Shown: positions 7,221 through 15,762, numbered from the stretch's first letter. The stretch: DNA of 26,431 nt from CAZFLY01 sp964519995 (GCA_964519995.1 CAZFLY010000042.1:1-26431); one strand, 5' to 3'. The notes: generated by a model not told the origin, from the letters alone. Translations and numbers: made by a program.

Positions 7221-7434
7221 ATTGCGGCCTTTAATGGGTACCTGGTCAACCGTCTGGAAGAACAACGCAAAGCTGAACTCCAACTGTCACACTTGAGAAA
7301 AAAAACTTAGCGAGGCGAACGAACTGCTCGAAAAGGCTGACGATTACGAGCTGCTTTCCCTTAATCATGGAGCGGGCGCCGGATCATTTCACCACCAAAC
7401 TCTGTTTCTAACAGACCACAAAATCAATGTTTGA
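7221..7434 (+). pseudogene. Frameshifted coiled-coil protein remnant
   Basis: In a different frame from the GH130 relic the sequence reads NGYLVNRLEEQRKAELQLSH, then LRKK. At a run of eight A residues (7298-7305) the frame breaks. If one A is removed it continues LSEANELLEKADDYELLSLN for about 20 more codons, ending at a TGA near 7434. The combined stretch is strongly helical with heptad-like leucines and charged residues, as in coiled-coil tails. No start codon or Shine-Dalgarno is evident. The last bases overlap the 3' end of purH on the other strand. The frameshift could be a real mutation or a homopolymer sequencing error. Identity of the parent gene is unknown. Confidence 0.35.
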
Positions 7435-9034
7435 AGTGCCTCTTGCCGGTAAAGACCATTGCGATGCCGTGTTTATCAGCAGTGGCGATTACTTCATCAT
7501 CTTTCTTTGAGCCGCCCGGCTGAACGATGCAAGCTATGCCCGCCTCGGCGGCGTTTTCGACATTATCGGGGAATGGAAAGAAGGCATCGGAAGCCATCAC
7601 ACAGCTTTTGGCCTCATTGCCTGCGTGCTTGAATGCAATCAGGCCGGACTCAACACGATTCATCTGGCCGGCTCCCACACCTAAAACCCTTCTATTCTTG
7701 GTCAGCACAATTGTATTACTCTTGGTGTGTTTGGCAGTGAGCCAGGCGATTCGCAAATCTTCAAGCTGCTCTTTAGTAGGTCTGGTCTTGGTCGGATAGG
7801 TTAGTGCACCCGGCTCCCAGCCGACCAGGTCTCTTTTCTGCAGCAAAAGTCCGCCCACAACACAGCGGACATCGAACTCACCACAGTCGATTTTGGCTCT
7901 GTCAATCGGTCCTGTCTCTACCAGGCGGACTCTGCTGCCCCAGCTCTTTAGTGTTCTTATTATCTCAACAGCGTCTTTGTTAAATTCCGGCGCGATAATC
8001 ACTTCTGCAAAGAATCCACTCGCTCCAAGTGCTTTGCCGAACAGGCTGTAGGATTCCATAATCGTTCTGGCAAGGTCTTCTTTGACTTTTCTATTCAGAG
8101 CGATAATGCTGCCGAAAGCGCTGATCACGTCACCTTCGTACGCCTTACGGTACGCTACGGTAATATCGTCATCCACTGCGCAACCGCACGGATTGAGATG
8201 TTTGACCACCACCGCAGCAGGTTCGTCAAACTCTTTTACCAGTTCAAAGGCAGCATCGGCATCAAGCAGATTGTTGAAGCTAATACCCGTACCACCTTCC
8301 AGCAGTTTGCCACTGCTAATGGATATCTCGCCGCTGGGCGGCAGTTTATAGTAAGCGGCACTTTGATGTGGATTCTCACCATAGCGAAGGTCGGCTTGTT
8401 TTCTAAGCGCGATCGACACACGCTCGGCATATTCTACTCCAGCTTTGGTGTTGAGATATTTCGCTATGGCTGTATCGTACGAAGCTGTTAACGCAAAAGC
8501 AATTCGCGCAAAATCGCTTCGCATCTCTCCGCTGATAGCGCCGTCATTCTTGCGCATTTCCTCAATGACCTTATCGTATTGTTCCGGCTGTGTCACGACC
8601 GCGACGAACTTATGGTTCTTCGCTGCCGAGCGAATCATGCTGGGTCCACCGATATCGATGTTTTCTATTGCCTCAGCCAAGGTGCAGTCCGGCTTAGCGA
8701 TTGTCTGCTCAAACGGATAAAGATTCACACAGACAAGATCGATCGGTTCAATGTCGTGCTGCTTCATCGCTGCGGTGTGCTCGCTTTTATCGCGTAGCCC
8801 AAGCAGCGCGCCATGAATCTTTGGATGCAGTGTCTTTACCCTGCCGTCCATCATTTCGGGAAAGCCTGTGACGGACTCAATACCGGTGACATCTACACCG
8901 GCATCGCTTAACTTTTTGGCTGTTCCGCCGGTGCTGATTATCTTCACACCCATCTCAGCGAGCGCCTTAGCGAACTCAACAATACCGCTTTTGTCAGATA
9001 CACTTACCAATGCCATCTTGATTTTTACGTCCAT
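7424..9034 (-). CDS. purH: Bifunctional AICAR transformylase / IMP cyclohydrolase
   Basis: The protein catalyses the last two steps of de novo IMP synthesis. It transfers a formyl group from 10-formyl-tetrahydrofolate to AICAR and then closes the ring. The 536-residue length is typical. The N-terminal MGS-like cyclohydrolase domain shows SVSDKSGIVEFAK, STGGTAKKL, GFPEMMDGRVKTLHPKIHGALL (57-78) and the INIDIGGPSMIRSAAKN-type motif (125-140). The transformylase domain shows LRYGENPHQSAAYY (216-229) and the catalytic Lys-His in VVVKHLNPCG (K278, H279), and ends with TGKRHFKH. GGAG lies 5 nt before the ATG. It is the last gene of a likely minus-strand operon, starting 36 nt after the PQQ-propeller gene, although no functional link between the two is known. 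Confidence 0.97.
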   Translation of the reverse strand: MDVKIKMALVSVSDKSGIVEFAKALAEMGVKIISTGGTAKKLSDAGVDVTGIESVTGFPEMMDGRVKTLHPKIHGALLGLRDKSEHTAAMKQHDIEPIDLVCVNLYPFEQTIAKPDCTLAEAIENIDIGGPSMIRSAAKNHKFVAVVTQPEQYDKVIEEMRKNDGAISGEMRSDFARIAFALTASYDTAIAKYLNTKAGVEYAERVSIALRKQADLRYGENPHQSAAYYKLPPSGEISISSGKLLEGGTGISFNNLLDADAAFELVKEFDEPAAVVVKHLNPCGCAVDDDITVAYRKAYEGDVISAFGSIIALNRKVKEDLARTIMESYSLFGKALGASGFFAEVIIAPEFNKDAVEIIRTLKSWGSRVRLVETGPIDRAKIDCGEFDVRCVVGGLLLQKRDLVGWEPGALTYPTKTRPTKEQLEDLRIAWLTAKHTKSNTIVLTKNRRVLGVGAGQMNRVESGLIAFKHAGNEAKSCVMASDAFFPFPDNVENAAEAGIACIVQPGGSKKDDEVIATADKHGIAMVFTGKRHFKH

Positions 9035-9070
9035 TTGAACTCCTTCTCCTTACCATTCACTAAACACTAT

Positions 9071-10183
9071 TCACGGTTCGGCCGGTTCCAGACAGGCGAC
9101 CCGGCCGGCTCCATCGCCGATATAAATCTTTGAGTCCACAGTATTGGCCGCATGTAGTGTGACAGCGGCACAATTGACCCAGTACAGTTCCTTTGCTGTA
9201 TAATTGTCCATTACTACCAGGGTCTTTTCGTCTGTAATCACGTATGCTTTGCCTGCTGCTTCAGCTAATAGATCCAGCCCTCCCGGCAGCGACCAGATGG
9301 ACCCGCCGGTCCGTTTATTAATCGCGGTCAGACTCTTGCCAAAAGCATATTGATAAACAAATCTTGGAGTCACACGCGGGGCTCGGTCGAGCACAGATTC
9401 CGCCTGAAACTTCCAGGCAAGCTGCGGCTTGCGCAAATCATATACATCAAGTCGATAAACATTCGTGTCTTTACTGGCAAAAAATAGTGAGCCACCGTCT
9501 TTAATGATATCCCCTGCAATGGCAGCGCGGGCATCAAATTGCCACAACTGCTTCGGCATATTCGGCATGATACTTATTATATTGCCGCCGTCCGTGGCAA
9601 AAACAACCGAGCTTTCATCCGCGACGACTGATGTAATCCTTGATTCGTTCTCAGCCGACACCTCGAAAACCTGAACGAAATTTTCCTCATGGAGTATGTG
9701 CAGACGCCTGTCCACACCCGCCAAATAGTAATAACGGCTATTGCGAGCAGCGGGACAAGTTATACTAAGCGAAAGATCCCTGGCCTTGCGCTGAGTTCCT
9801 GATGCAGGATCAATCTCGATCAGCCTGTCACCGATTGTGGATATGAGCATATTTGAGTAAAGGTCCAAGCCCAGCACTGCAAAGCCAGCCGGTGCGATTT
9901 CTTTGCTGAATATCACATCGCCACTTTCCCTGTCCAGAGAAACCATATAATTACGGCTGGAAAGGGCATAAATTTGGTTACCAACAATGAATAACTGCTC
10001 CAGGCTTTCTTTTTCTTTAATAGGCAGTTGTCTCTGCCACAGCATCTTAAGATTGGCGTGTTTTAGCAGCTCGGATGATACAAGCCATGTGCTGCTTTTC
10101 TGCACACCAGAACTGACCTGTTCGTAACAAAAAATCACAAAAACAAGAAATAATAACAACACACCTCTTCGCTTACTGAGCAT
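9071..10183 (-). CDS. Exported PQQ-type beta-propeller protein
   Basis: The protein has an N-terminal signal or anchor (MLSKRRG then LLLFLVFVIF) followed by WD/PQQ-like repeats: SLDRESGDVIFSKEI, EIDPASGTQRKARDL, YRLDVYDLRKPQLAWKF, AINKRTGGSIWSL and VVMDNYTAKELYWV. Each has the 'D..TG...W' turn of a quinoprotein-dehydrogenase-like or BamB-like propeller. Two adjacent ATG codons (10189 and 10183) follow GAGG. The second has the better 8-nt spacing, so I chose it; a longer frame from 10228 has no such support. It is not a PQQ enzyme on present evidence, because no dehydrogenase catalytic motif is seen, and is more likely a binding or scaffold protein outside the membrane. It lies between a small hypothetical gene and purH. 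Confidence 0.8.
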   Translation of the reverse strand: MLSKRRGVLLLFLVFVIFCYEQVSSGVQKSSTWLVSSELLKHANLKMLWQRQLPIKEKESLEQLFIVGNQIYALSSRNYMVSLDRESGDVIFSKEIAPAGFAVLGLDLYSNMLISTIGDRLIEIDPASGTQRKARDLSLSITCPAARNSRYYYLAGVDRRLHILHEENFVQVFEVSAENESRITSVVADESSVVFATDGGNIISIMPNMPKQLWQFDARAAIAGDIIKDGGSLFFASKDTNVYRLDVYDLRKPQLAWKFQAESVLDRAPRVTPRFVYQYAFGKSLTAINKRTGGSIWSLPGGLDLLAEAAGKAYVITDEKTLVVMDNYTAKELYWVNCAAVTLHAANTVDSKIYIGDGAGRVACLEPAEP

Positions 10184-10291
10184 TTTCATACCCTCGTAAA
10201 AAAGATGACTTTTTTGGGCCTTTGTCATTCAGGCAAAATTTAGCCTCGACTCCGGCGGGTAGTACCAATTATGGTTCCTCCTCGTTCAATC

Positions 10292-10612
10292 CTATTGCAA
10301 ATTGACATAGTCGGCCAAATCAACGTTGTTTTCTGCTTCGAACTTCTGCATCTCCTGGATGCGTTCGATGTCGTCCTGAATTCGGTTAACCAGCTTAAAT
10401 ATATATGGCTTACCTACCAAACGATTCTTCAGGTCATCAAGCATTGGCTCCCACGAGCCGTCATAAAGTTGGTTCTTCAGGACTACAAGCATCCGGTGCT
10501 CATTACTTAGGCCGTCAACGTAGTCGCGAACGGCCTCGCTAACGGCCGCCTCAGCTTGTTTATCGCCTTTTCCGCTCGGTTTGGCCATTTCCTTTCGACC
10601 CTGAGTCCTCAC
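10292..10612 (-). CDS. Small conserved-looking cytoplasmic protein of unknown function
   Basis: This 106-residue protein begins with a charged, probably disordered tail (KPSGKGDKQAEAA) and continues as amphipathic helices (VRDYVDGLSNEHRMLVVLKNQLYDGSWEPMLDDLKNRL … IFKLVNRIQDDIERIQEMQKFEAEN). There is no signal peptide or membrane segment. The start is uncertain. The GTG at 10612 has AAGG 4 nt upstream, while the ATG at 10588 (MAKPSG) has AAAGGA almost touching it. It reads in the same direction as the propeller gene and purH, with about 108 nt to the former. I do not recognise the family. Confidence 0.6.
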   Translation of the reverse strand: MRTQGRKEMAKPSGKGDKQAEAAVSEAVRDYVDGLSNEHRMLVVLKNQLYDGSWEPMLDDLKNRLVGKPYIFKLVNRIQDDIERIQEMQKFEAENNVDLADYVNLQ

Positions 10613-10825
10613 AAAGCCTTAAACTGCTCACGGCAGCCGAATACTAATGGGAGAACCTGCAAATTGCAACAAATTTTCACAGATCGGCCTAAAAGGCCAG
10701 CAAATCACGTTTCAAGCCATACACCGCGTTTCTATATATTGATAAACTTCTGGACAAAACAGCAGGAATTTGATAGGATTATGTTAAGTTTCGGCTGGCC
10801 ATCATTGGCCTTTAGGAGAAGCGAA

Positions 10826-12559
10826 ATGTACAGAAGGATTCTACTGGCATCGCTGACAATAGCAATTTTGCTGTGTGTCAAGGTGTATGCAAATCCTCCG
10901 GCAAAGGTCATTCATGTTGATGATGATGCCGTCGGTGCGAACGATGGCACAAGCTGGCAAAACGCTTACAATTTTCTGCAAGACGCCCTGGGTGACGCGA
11001 GTTCGAGCGACACGGTGGTCGAGATCCGTGTCGCTCAGGGCTCCTATAAACCCGACCAAGGAGCCGTAATTACTCCTGGCGACCGCTATGCCACATTCCA
11101 ATTACTCAATGGTGTTTCCCTCAAGGGTGGTTACAATGGTATTCGTGCACCTGATCCTGACGATCGCGATGTTACTTTGTACAAAACAGTTCTAAGCGGC
11201 GATCTCGCAAACAACGATATCTACGTCGTGGACAAGTCGGAATTGACGGGTATACCTCCCGATAAGCAAGATAATGCTGTGGCTGTTGTCAGTAGTATTG
11301 GTGTTGATAGTACGGCTACTATAAACGGTTTGACCATTGCGGCAGGAAGATGTGGAATATTTAACGAAAGTGGAGCACCCTGCGTTAATGATTGTACCTT
11401 TTTGAGAAATTGGGGATCAGGCTACGGTGCTGTACAAAACCAGGGGAGAGGCAGCCCAACCTTTATCCGATGCCGCTTTACTGAGAATCGTGGCAGGAGC
11501 GGAGGCGCAATGCACAGCAGCAGTGGCAATCCACAGTTTATCAATTGCATATTTTTGAATAATACCGCATACGCTGAAGACGGTGGGGCAATAGCAAGCC
11601 GAAAAAGCTCCACACTAATTTCTGAATGTCTGTTTGAAGGTAACAGCGCGACAAGTGGCCACGGCGGTGCTATATCGAACAGGGAAGGTGACTCAGTAAT
11701 CATGGGTTGCAGGTTCATAGGAAACTCCGCATGGCAAGGCGGAGGCATATACAATGTTCATGGCAAGTGTATAATCAAGAACTGTGTATTGGCAGGCAAC
11801 CTCGCTTTCTGTCTTAAGGTTGATCCATACTCTGCGTGTGGCAGAGAGCCCATCACCGGGGAGGGAGGTGGCGTCTTTTTTGTCTTTGATCAGGAGACCC
11901 TTTTATACAACTGTACAATTGTGGGGAATAGGGCCGACTTCCACGGTGGAGGCGTCTATTGTAGTTCTAACGATCATCCTAAAATTTCCAACTGTATCTT
12001 ATGGAACAACCGAGATAGTTCGACATTTGTTGTTTCTGCTCAAGTTTACGGAGGCAAATTTATATTTACACCCTACTATAAGTGGATGGATCTAGGCTGC
12101 CTTAGAGACTGTGTTTTTTTTAGTTGCGTTCAGGATTCCTTTCTAGACTGGAACAATTGTAATATCCAAAAAGGTCCTCTCTTTGCTGATCCCGGTTATT
12201 GGGACCCGAATGGAACGCCAGAATATGTGAATGATGATTTCTGGGTAGATGGTGATTACCACCTGAAGTCTCAGGCTGGCCGGTGGGATCCAAATGCGCA
12301 AACCTGGGCAAAAGACGACATCACTAGCCCCTGTATTGATGCGGGAGATCCGATGTCGCCTATAGGCTATGAGTCATTTCCCAATGGCGGGCGAATCAAT
12401 ATGGGTGCCTACGGTAGCACAGCCGAGGCGAGCAAATCATATTTTGGCGAGCCGATTTGCGAAACTATCGTCGCCGGCGATATAAACGGCGACTGCAAGG
12501 TTAATCTTGAAGATTTTGCCATTATGAGTATCCACTGGCTCCAGGATTACGGTCTGTAA
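10826..12559 (+). CDS. Secreted right-handed beta-helix protein with a C-terminal dockerin-like repeat
   Basis: The chosen ATG has AGGAGA 6 nt upstream and opens a perfect Sec signal peptide (MYRRILLASLTIAILLCVKVYA, cut before NPP), giving 577 residues. The frame extends 90 codons further upstream, but that part has no signal or ribosome site. After HVDDDAVGANDGTSWQNAYNFLQDAL the protein is a stack of parallel beta-helix coils of the polymorphic-membrane-protein/pectate-lyase type, with repeats such as NCxFLNNTAYAEDGGAIAS, CRFIGNSAWQGGGIYN and CTIVGNRADFHGGGVYC. A Cys-rich loop and a long insertion (YWDPNGTPEYVNDDFWVDGDYHLKS) precede CIDAGDP. The C-terminus is one GDINGDCKVNLEDF…HWL repeat. 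Probable role: extracellular polysaccharide binding or degradation. No catalytic residues could be assigned. Confidence 0.85.
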   Translation: MYRRILLASLTIAILLCVKVYANPPAKVIHVDDDAVGANDGTSWQNAYNFLQDALGDASSSDTVVEIRVAQGSYKPDQGAVITPGDRYATFQLLNGVSLKGGYNGIRAPDPDDRDVTLYKTVLSGDLANNDIYVVDKSELTGIPPDKQDNAVAVVSSIGVDSTATINGLTIAAGRCGIFNESGAPCVNDCTFLRNWGSGYGAVQNQGRGSPTFIRCRFTENRGRSGGAMHSSSGNPQFINCIFLNNTAYAEDGGAIASRKSSTLISECLFEGNSATSGHGGAISNREGDSVIMGCRFIGNSAWQGGGIYNVHGKCIIKNCVLAGNLAFCLKVDPYSACGREPITGEGGGVFFVFDQETLLYNCTIVGNRADFHGGGVYCSSNDHPKISNCILWNNRDSSTFVVSAQVYGGKFIFTPYYKWMDLGCLRDCVFFSCVQDSFLDWNNCNIQKGPLFADPGYWDPNGTPEYVNDDFWVDGDYHLKSQAGRWDPNAQTWAKDDITSPCIDAGDPMSPIGYESFPNGGRINMGAYGSTAEASKSYFGEPICETIVAGDINGDCKVNLEDFAIMSIHWLQDYGL

Positions 12560-12603
12560 GCGCACATTCCAGGCCCATTTTGCATATTTGACTTGCTTGC
12601 CGA

Positions 12604-13563
12604 CTACGAGTCCCTTCCATCCGGGCACTTAAGTATAAAACCGACCAGGTCGTTTAACTTAGCCGTCGCAAGGGCAATGCAGGAATCCGCTGCGCCGTAA
12701 TACATATAGACCATGTCTTTCTCCTGCACCCAGCCGCACGGAAACACCACATCATCCACATTACCATCGCGCTCGTAATGGGCTTTGGGCCCAAATATCC
12801 ACTCCTCCGACCGACGAAGAACACGCGTTGGATTCTCAAGGTCAAGCAGCGCCAATCCCAACCGGTATATCGAACCGGAGGCGGTCGTGCGCACGCCATG
12901 GTACAAAACAAGCCAGCCTTCTTTCGTCCACAAAGGCGGAGCCGACAGGCCTATTTTGTTGGCGTCCCACCAGCCACCCAGCCGGGCACGGATCACCTCC
13001 TGATGATTGCCCCAGTGCTTCAAATCCGGCGAAAAGGAAATCCATATATCAGATGTGAAGTTCGGTGATTTCGCAACCGGCCTGTGAAACATCGCCCATA
13101 GACCCTTGAAACTGACAGGAAAAAGAGCCGCGTCCTTATCTTCCGGCGGCATAACAGGTCCAAGCCGAGTAAATTTACGAAAGTCCGTTGTCGTGGCGAG
13201 TGACACAAGAGGACCGCCCCTGGAGTAGGCCGTATAGGCTACAACCCACTGTTGTTGCTCTTCGAGCCAGGTGATGCGCGGGTCTTCGATGCCCCAGATT
13301 TCTTCCGGATGGTTATCGGGATCAGGTCTGAGCGTAGGCTCCGGATCGATTTGCCAGTTGCTGAATCCATCTTCACTGCGTGCCACCGTCAGATGTGATA
13401 TGCCCCTGAAGTCCTCGACACGGACCAGCAGTAGTGTTTTGCCATCCACAATCGCCACCGCTGCATTGAAAACCGAGTTGGCAGCGTAGGGCCAATCCTT
13501 GACCGAAAGGATCGGATTATCAGGATGTCTTTGAAACAGCTCGTGACTAAGCTTTGTGTCCAT
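12604..13563 (-). CDS. GH130 family glycoside phosphorylase (beta-mannoside type)
   Basis: The 319-residue protein has the five-bladed propeller signatures of GH130: NPILS, VFNAAVA, RVEDFRGISHLTVARSEDG, the catalytic GIEDPRITW (E93-D94-P95-R96, where the Asp is the proton donor in characterised members), KDAALFP (143-149), MFHRP (158-162), KIGLSAPP (203-210) and VLYHGV (219-224). The basic residues in the HRP and YHG motifs match those that hold phosphate in phosphorylases, which favours a phosphorylase over a hydrolase. Members act on beta-1,4- or beta-1,2-mannosides and related links. Substrate cannot be fixed here. No signal peptide, so it is cytoplasmic. GGAG lies 6 nt before the ATG. It follows marC by 32 nt and is probably co-transcribed. 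A truncated paralogue lies at 6919-7215. Confidence 0.92.
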   Translation of the reverse strand: MDTKLSHELFQRHPDNPILSVKDWPYAANSVFNAAVAIVDGKTLLLVRVEDFRGISHLTVARSEDGFSNWQIDPEPTLRPDPDNHPEEIWGIEDPRITWLEEQQQWVVAYTAYSRGGPLVSLATTTDFRKFTRLGPVMPPEDKDAALFPVSFKGLWAMFHRPVAKSPNFTSDIWISFSPDLKHWGNHQEVIRARLGGWWDANKIGLSAPPLWTKEGWLVLYHGVRTTASGSIYRLGLALLDLENPTRVLRRSEEWIFGPKAHYERDGNVDDVVFPCGWVQEKDMVYMYYGAADSCIALATAKLNDLVGFILKCPDGRDS

Positions 13564-13595
13564 AACTATCTCCTACACGCCATTTCAGGTAACTT

Positions 13596-14186
13596 TTATA
13601 GTTTTCCGACAAGCTCTGCTATTCCTTTTCGAATGAGCATAACGGCGATGGCAGCCAGCAAAAGACTTGTTATCTTGGATAACGCCTTTGCGCCTGAACC
13701 GCCAAGGGCATTAATCAAAACCGTTGAGAACCGGAAAATCAAGCCTGCCATCAAAATATTTGCCACGACCGACACCAGCGTCGGAAACAGTCCATAGTGA
13801 GGCACAATAACCATCGATGTAGTTAAAACCGCGGGCCCTACAATCAGGGGTGTCCCGATGGGTACCGCTCCAAGTTCCTGGCCGGGCACACGGCGTTTTT
13901 TGACCGGATTGGCAATATCAATTATAGCGATACAAAAAAGTATCGCACCGCCAGCCACCATAAAGTCACCTATGGTGATGCCAAGCAATCGAAATACAGC
14001 CTTACCCAAAAATATAAAGCCGATTGCAAGGCACAGAGCTGTAATCATCGACTGCAAAATGATTCTCGATTTTTCCTTCTGCTCTGCGCCTTCTGTAAGT
14101 GACGCGAAAATCGGCAGAACACCAATCGCATCGACTGCAACAAATATTGGAATAAAAGATAGCAGAATGTTTTTGATGATAATCAT
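13596..14186 (-). CDS. MarC-family integral membrane protein
   Basis: This 196-residue protein has about six hydrophobic helices and the MarC/UPF0056 signatures: FIPIFVAVDAIGVLPIF near the N-terminus, a central ITIGDFMVAGGAILFCIAIIDI, and the VPIGTPLIVGPAVLTTSMV loop at about residues 105-125. The length matches the family. MarC was once thought to confer multiple antibiotic resistance, but that link was later withdrawn and its function is open. The ATG has no clear Shine-Dalgarno. It is followed 32 nt later by the GH130 gene and preceded by an intergenic repeat element, so it may begin its own transcript. Confidence 0.93.
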   Translation of the reverse strand: MIIIKNILLSFIPIFVAVDAIGVLPIFASLTEGAEQKEKSRIILQSMITALCLAIGFIFLGKAVFRLLGITIGDFMVAGGAILFCIAIIDIANPVKKRRVPGQELGAVPIGTPLIVGPAVLTTSMVIVPHYGLFPTLVSVVANILMAGLIFRFSTVLINALGGSGAKALSKITSLLLAAIAVMLIRKGIAELVGKL

Positions 14187-14257
14187 ACAATCATACCAAA
14201 GCCGACAGGCGATCCATTGAACATCAGTCCAGCCACCGTCACCTGGTGAAATTTGAT

Positions 14258-14334
14258 ATCAAAAATCAAAACTTGTCCTGAGCGCAGTCGAAGGATCTCA
14301 TTGTAAAATGCAAAAAGTCTTTTTGATTTTTGAT
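14258..14334. repeat. Intergenic element bounded by 14-bp perfect inverted repeats
   Basis: ATCAAAAATCAAAA (14258-14271) and its exact reverse complement TTTTGATTTTTGAT (14321-14334) enclose 49 nt containing CCTGAGCGCAGTCGAAGGA (14277-14295). A smaller CAAAAA-GTC-TTTTTG hairpin (14311-14325) overlaps the right arm. The 'CCTGAGCGCAGTCGAAGG' core is a string often met in intergenic dispersed repeats. The element fills the gap between the UPF0316 gene and marC and could act as a terminator, a MITE-like remnant, or both. Confidence 0.6.
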
Positions 14335-14373
14335 TTCAACCTTAAACCCTGTACGGAACCCAGTCGACACCGA

Positions 14374-14991
14374 TTATTTACCCTTTCGAAAAGGCCTAAA
14401 CAACCAAAGTAAGGCAGAGTCGTGCCAGCTTCTCCTAAGCGGGAAAACGCCCTTTTCCACAAAGCCAATCTCTTCCACTGAATAAAAAGCGTGTGGATTA
14501 AATTTCTTTATAAGCTCCACCACGCCCTGCGCTTCCCGCCTCGGCACAATCGTAAAAACGACTTTTACCTGCCCGCTGGTACCGTGACCGTCTACACTGG
14601 TAACGCCGTAGTCGGCAGCCTTGAGCGACTGGACCAGCGGCAGCGCATCCTTCTGCGTGACAACCCTTATCAGAACCACCCCAAGTGACAATTTCTCAGC
14701 GATATAGATTCCCACGAAGTTGCCCATTGCGAAGCCGCCGGCATAGGCAAGATAGCACGCAGGATTGGAGAGGTTCTTCATAATCTGGCCGATCGCAAGA
14801 AGCCAGATCAATATCTCGAAAAATCCAACCACAGGGGCCAAATACTTCATTCCCCTTGAGATAAAGATGACCCGTACTGTTCCCAGACTGACGTCAAGAA
14901 TTCTGGCAACAAAGATACCAAAAGGAATGACAAACCACGTGTAAAATCCTGAGTTAAACAGCAACAAATAGCTCATATCGTTGATTTCCAA
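14374..14991 (-). CDS. UPF0316 membrane protein (DUF5698 + DUF2179)
   Basis: The protein is 205 residues. Three hydrophobic helices (YTWFVIPFGIFVARILDVSLGTVRVIFISRG, LAPVVGFFEILIWLLAIGQIM, CYLAYAGGFAMGNFVGIYIAEKL) form the UPF0316 membrane module. A soluble DUF2179-like domain follows (LIRVVTQKDALPLVQSLKAADYGVTSVDGHGTSGQVKVVFTIVPRREAQGVVELIKKFNPHAFYSVEEI). This matches the family in both order and length. The start is a TTG at 14991: GGAG lies 5 nt before it, but about 20 nt before the first ATG (14976), so TTG is preferred. The function is unknown. It lies in a membrane and ion-transport gene block. Confidence 0.87.
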   Translation of the reverse strand: MEINDMSYLLLFNSGFYTWFVIPFGIFVARILDVSLGTVRVIFISRGMKYLAPVVGFFEILIWLLAIGQIMKNLSNPACYLAYAGGFAMGNFVGIYIAEKLSLGVVLIRVVTQKDALPLVQSLKAADYGVTSVDGHGTSGQVKVVFTIVPRREAQGVVELIKKFNPHAFYSVEEIGFVEKGVFPLRRSWHDSALLWLFRPFRKGK

Positions 14992-15042
14992 GCTTTCTCC
15001 TCGAATTCATGGATGGAACTGTCAGCTTACCTTCAGACAGCG

Positions 15043-15762
15043 CTAAGGATTCATACAAATCTTGTTGCGGATGTTTTCCAGCTTGCCAAAGCAAACAAGC
15101 TCGTCCTGCAACAACATCATTGTGCCGGCGGAGGGATTGGGTATTGTCTGGCCTTCCCTTACTATAGCAAGGACATTTATGTCATAGCTTCTCAACTGCG
15201 ATTCTGCAAGAGTCTTATTAGCCACGGGACTGCCCGCATAAACAGCTACTCTGGAGATACCATATCCACCGGTCATAAAAAGAAGCTCTTCAAACGAAAC
15301 TTTTTGAAATATTTCTTTCCTAATAATTCGCTTTCTTAAGAAATTTGTCAGTTTGCTCGAAAGCTTCGGATTCGTAAAGACCTTGTAGATGACAAATACC
15401 GCCACAATAATGATAAGCAAGTTTAGCCACCTGACCAGATATGGTGGAATAATCGGCAGCAACGGTTTGGATAGACCACTTTCAAGAGCCTCCTGCGGAC
15501 TCAATGAATTGGCAAAAGTTGCAATCATAATAACAAGGCCGGCATTACCTAAAACCATCAGCACTGAAGCAATCCGACGTCTTTGTTTGTTCCCGGTAAT
15601 AAGTTCAGCTTCTTTTGTTGTAAAACCTGTACCTGTAAAACACGATAGCGATTGAAACTTTGCCAACGACCATTCAAGGCCCGTCACCTGAAAAGCGATA
15701 GCACCTATTCTTACGACGATAAACGAGACGATAAGTACGATGATAAACAACGCCCAGTTCAT
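15043..15762 (-). CDS. Membrane protein with a TrkA-C (RCK_C) domain
   Basis: The 239-residue protein has an N-terminal membrane part with a helix (MNWALFIIVLIVSFIVVRIGAIAF), then a pore-loop-like stretch SLSCFTGTGFTTKEAELI, then two more helices (VLMVLGNAGLVIMIATFA; YLVRWLNLLIIIVAVFVIYKVF). A C-terminal TrkA-C domain follows (GYGISRVAVYAGSPVANKTLAESQLRSYDINVLAIVREGQTIPNPSAGTMMLLQDELVCFGKLENI). The RCK_N nucleotide-binding domain is absent. TrkA-C domains bind ligands that gate potassium or other ion transport, so a role in ion flux or its control is inferred. GAGGAG lies 8 nt before the ATG. It sits between corA and the UPF0316 gene, about 50 nt from each. Confidence 0.82.
   Translation of the reverse strand: MNWALFIIVLIVSFIVVRIGAIAFQVTGLEWSLAKFQSLSCFTGTGFTTKEAELITGNKQRRRIASVLMVLGNAGLVIMIATFANSLSPQEALESGLSKPLLPIIPPYLVRWLNLLIIIVAVFVIYKVFTNPKLSSKLTNFLRKRIIRKEIFQKVSFEELLFMTGGYGISRVAVYAGSPVANKTLAESQLRSYDINVLAIVREGQTIPNPSAGTMMLLQDELVCFGKLENIRNKICMNP

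Noticed and set aside
6892..7296. An intact short GH130 protein
   Set aside because: Both ends are unrelated to the family and most of the propeller is missing. It is treated as a relic.
9071..10228. The propeller protein as a PQQ-dependent dehydrogenase
   Set aside because: No dehydrogenase catalytic or PQQ-binding motif was found. Only the propeller repeats are present.
10556..10825. N-terminal extension of the beta-helix protein
   Set aside because: A perfect signal peptide and Shine-Dalgarno mark the ATG at 10826, and the extension overlaps the small hypothetical gene on the other strand.
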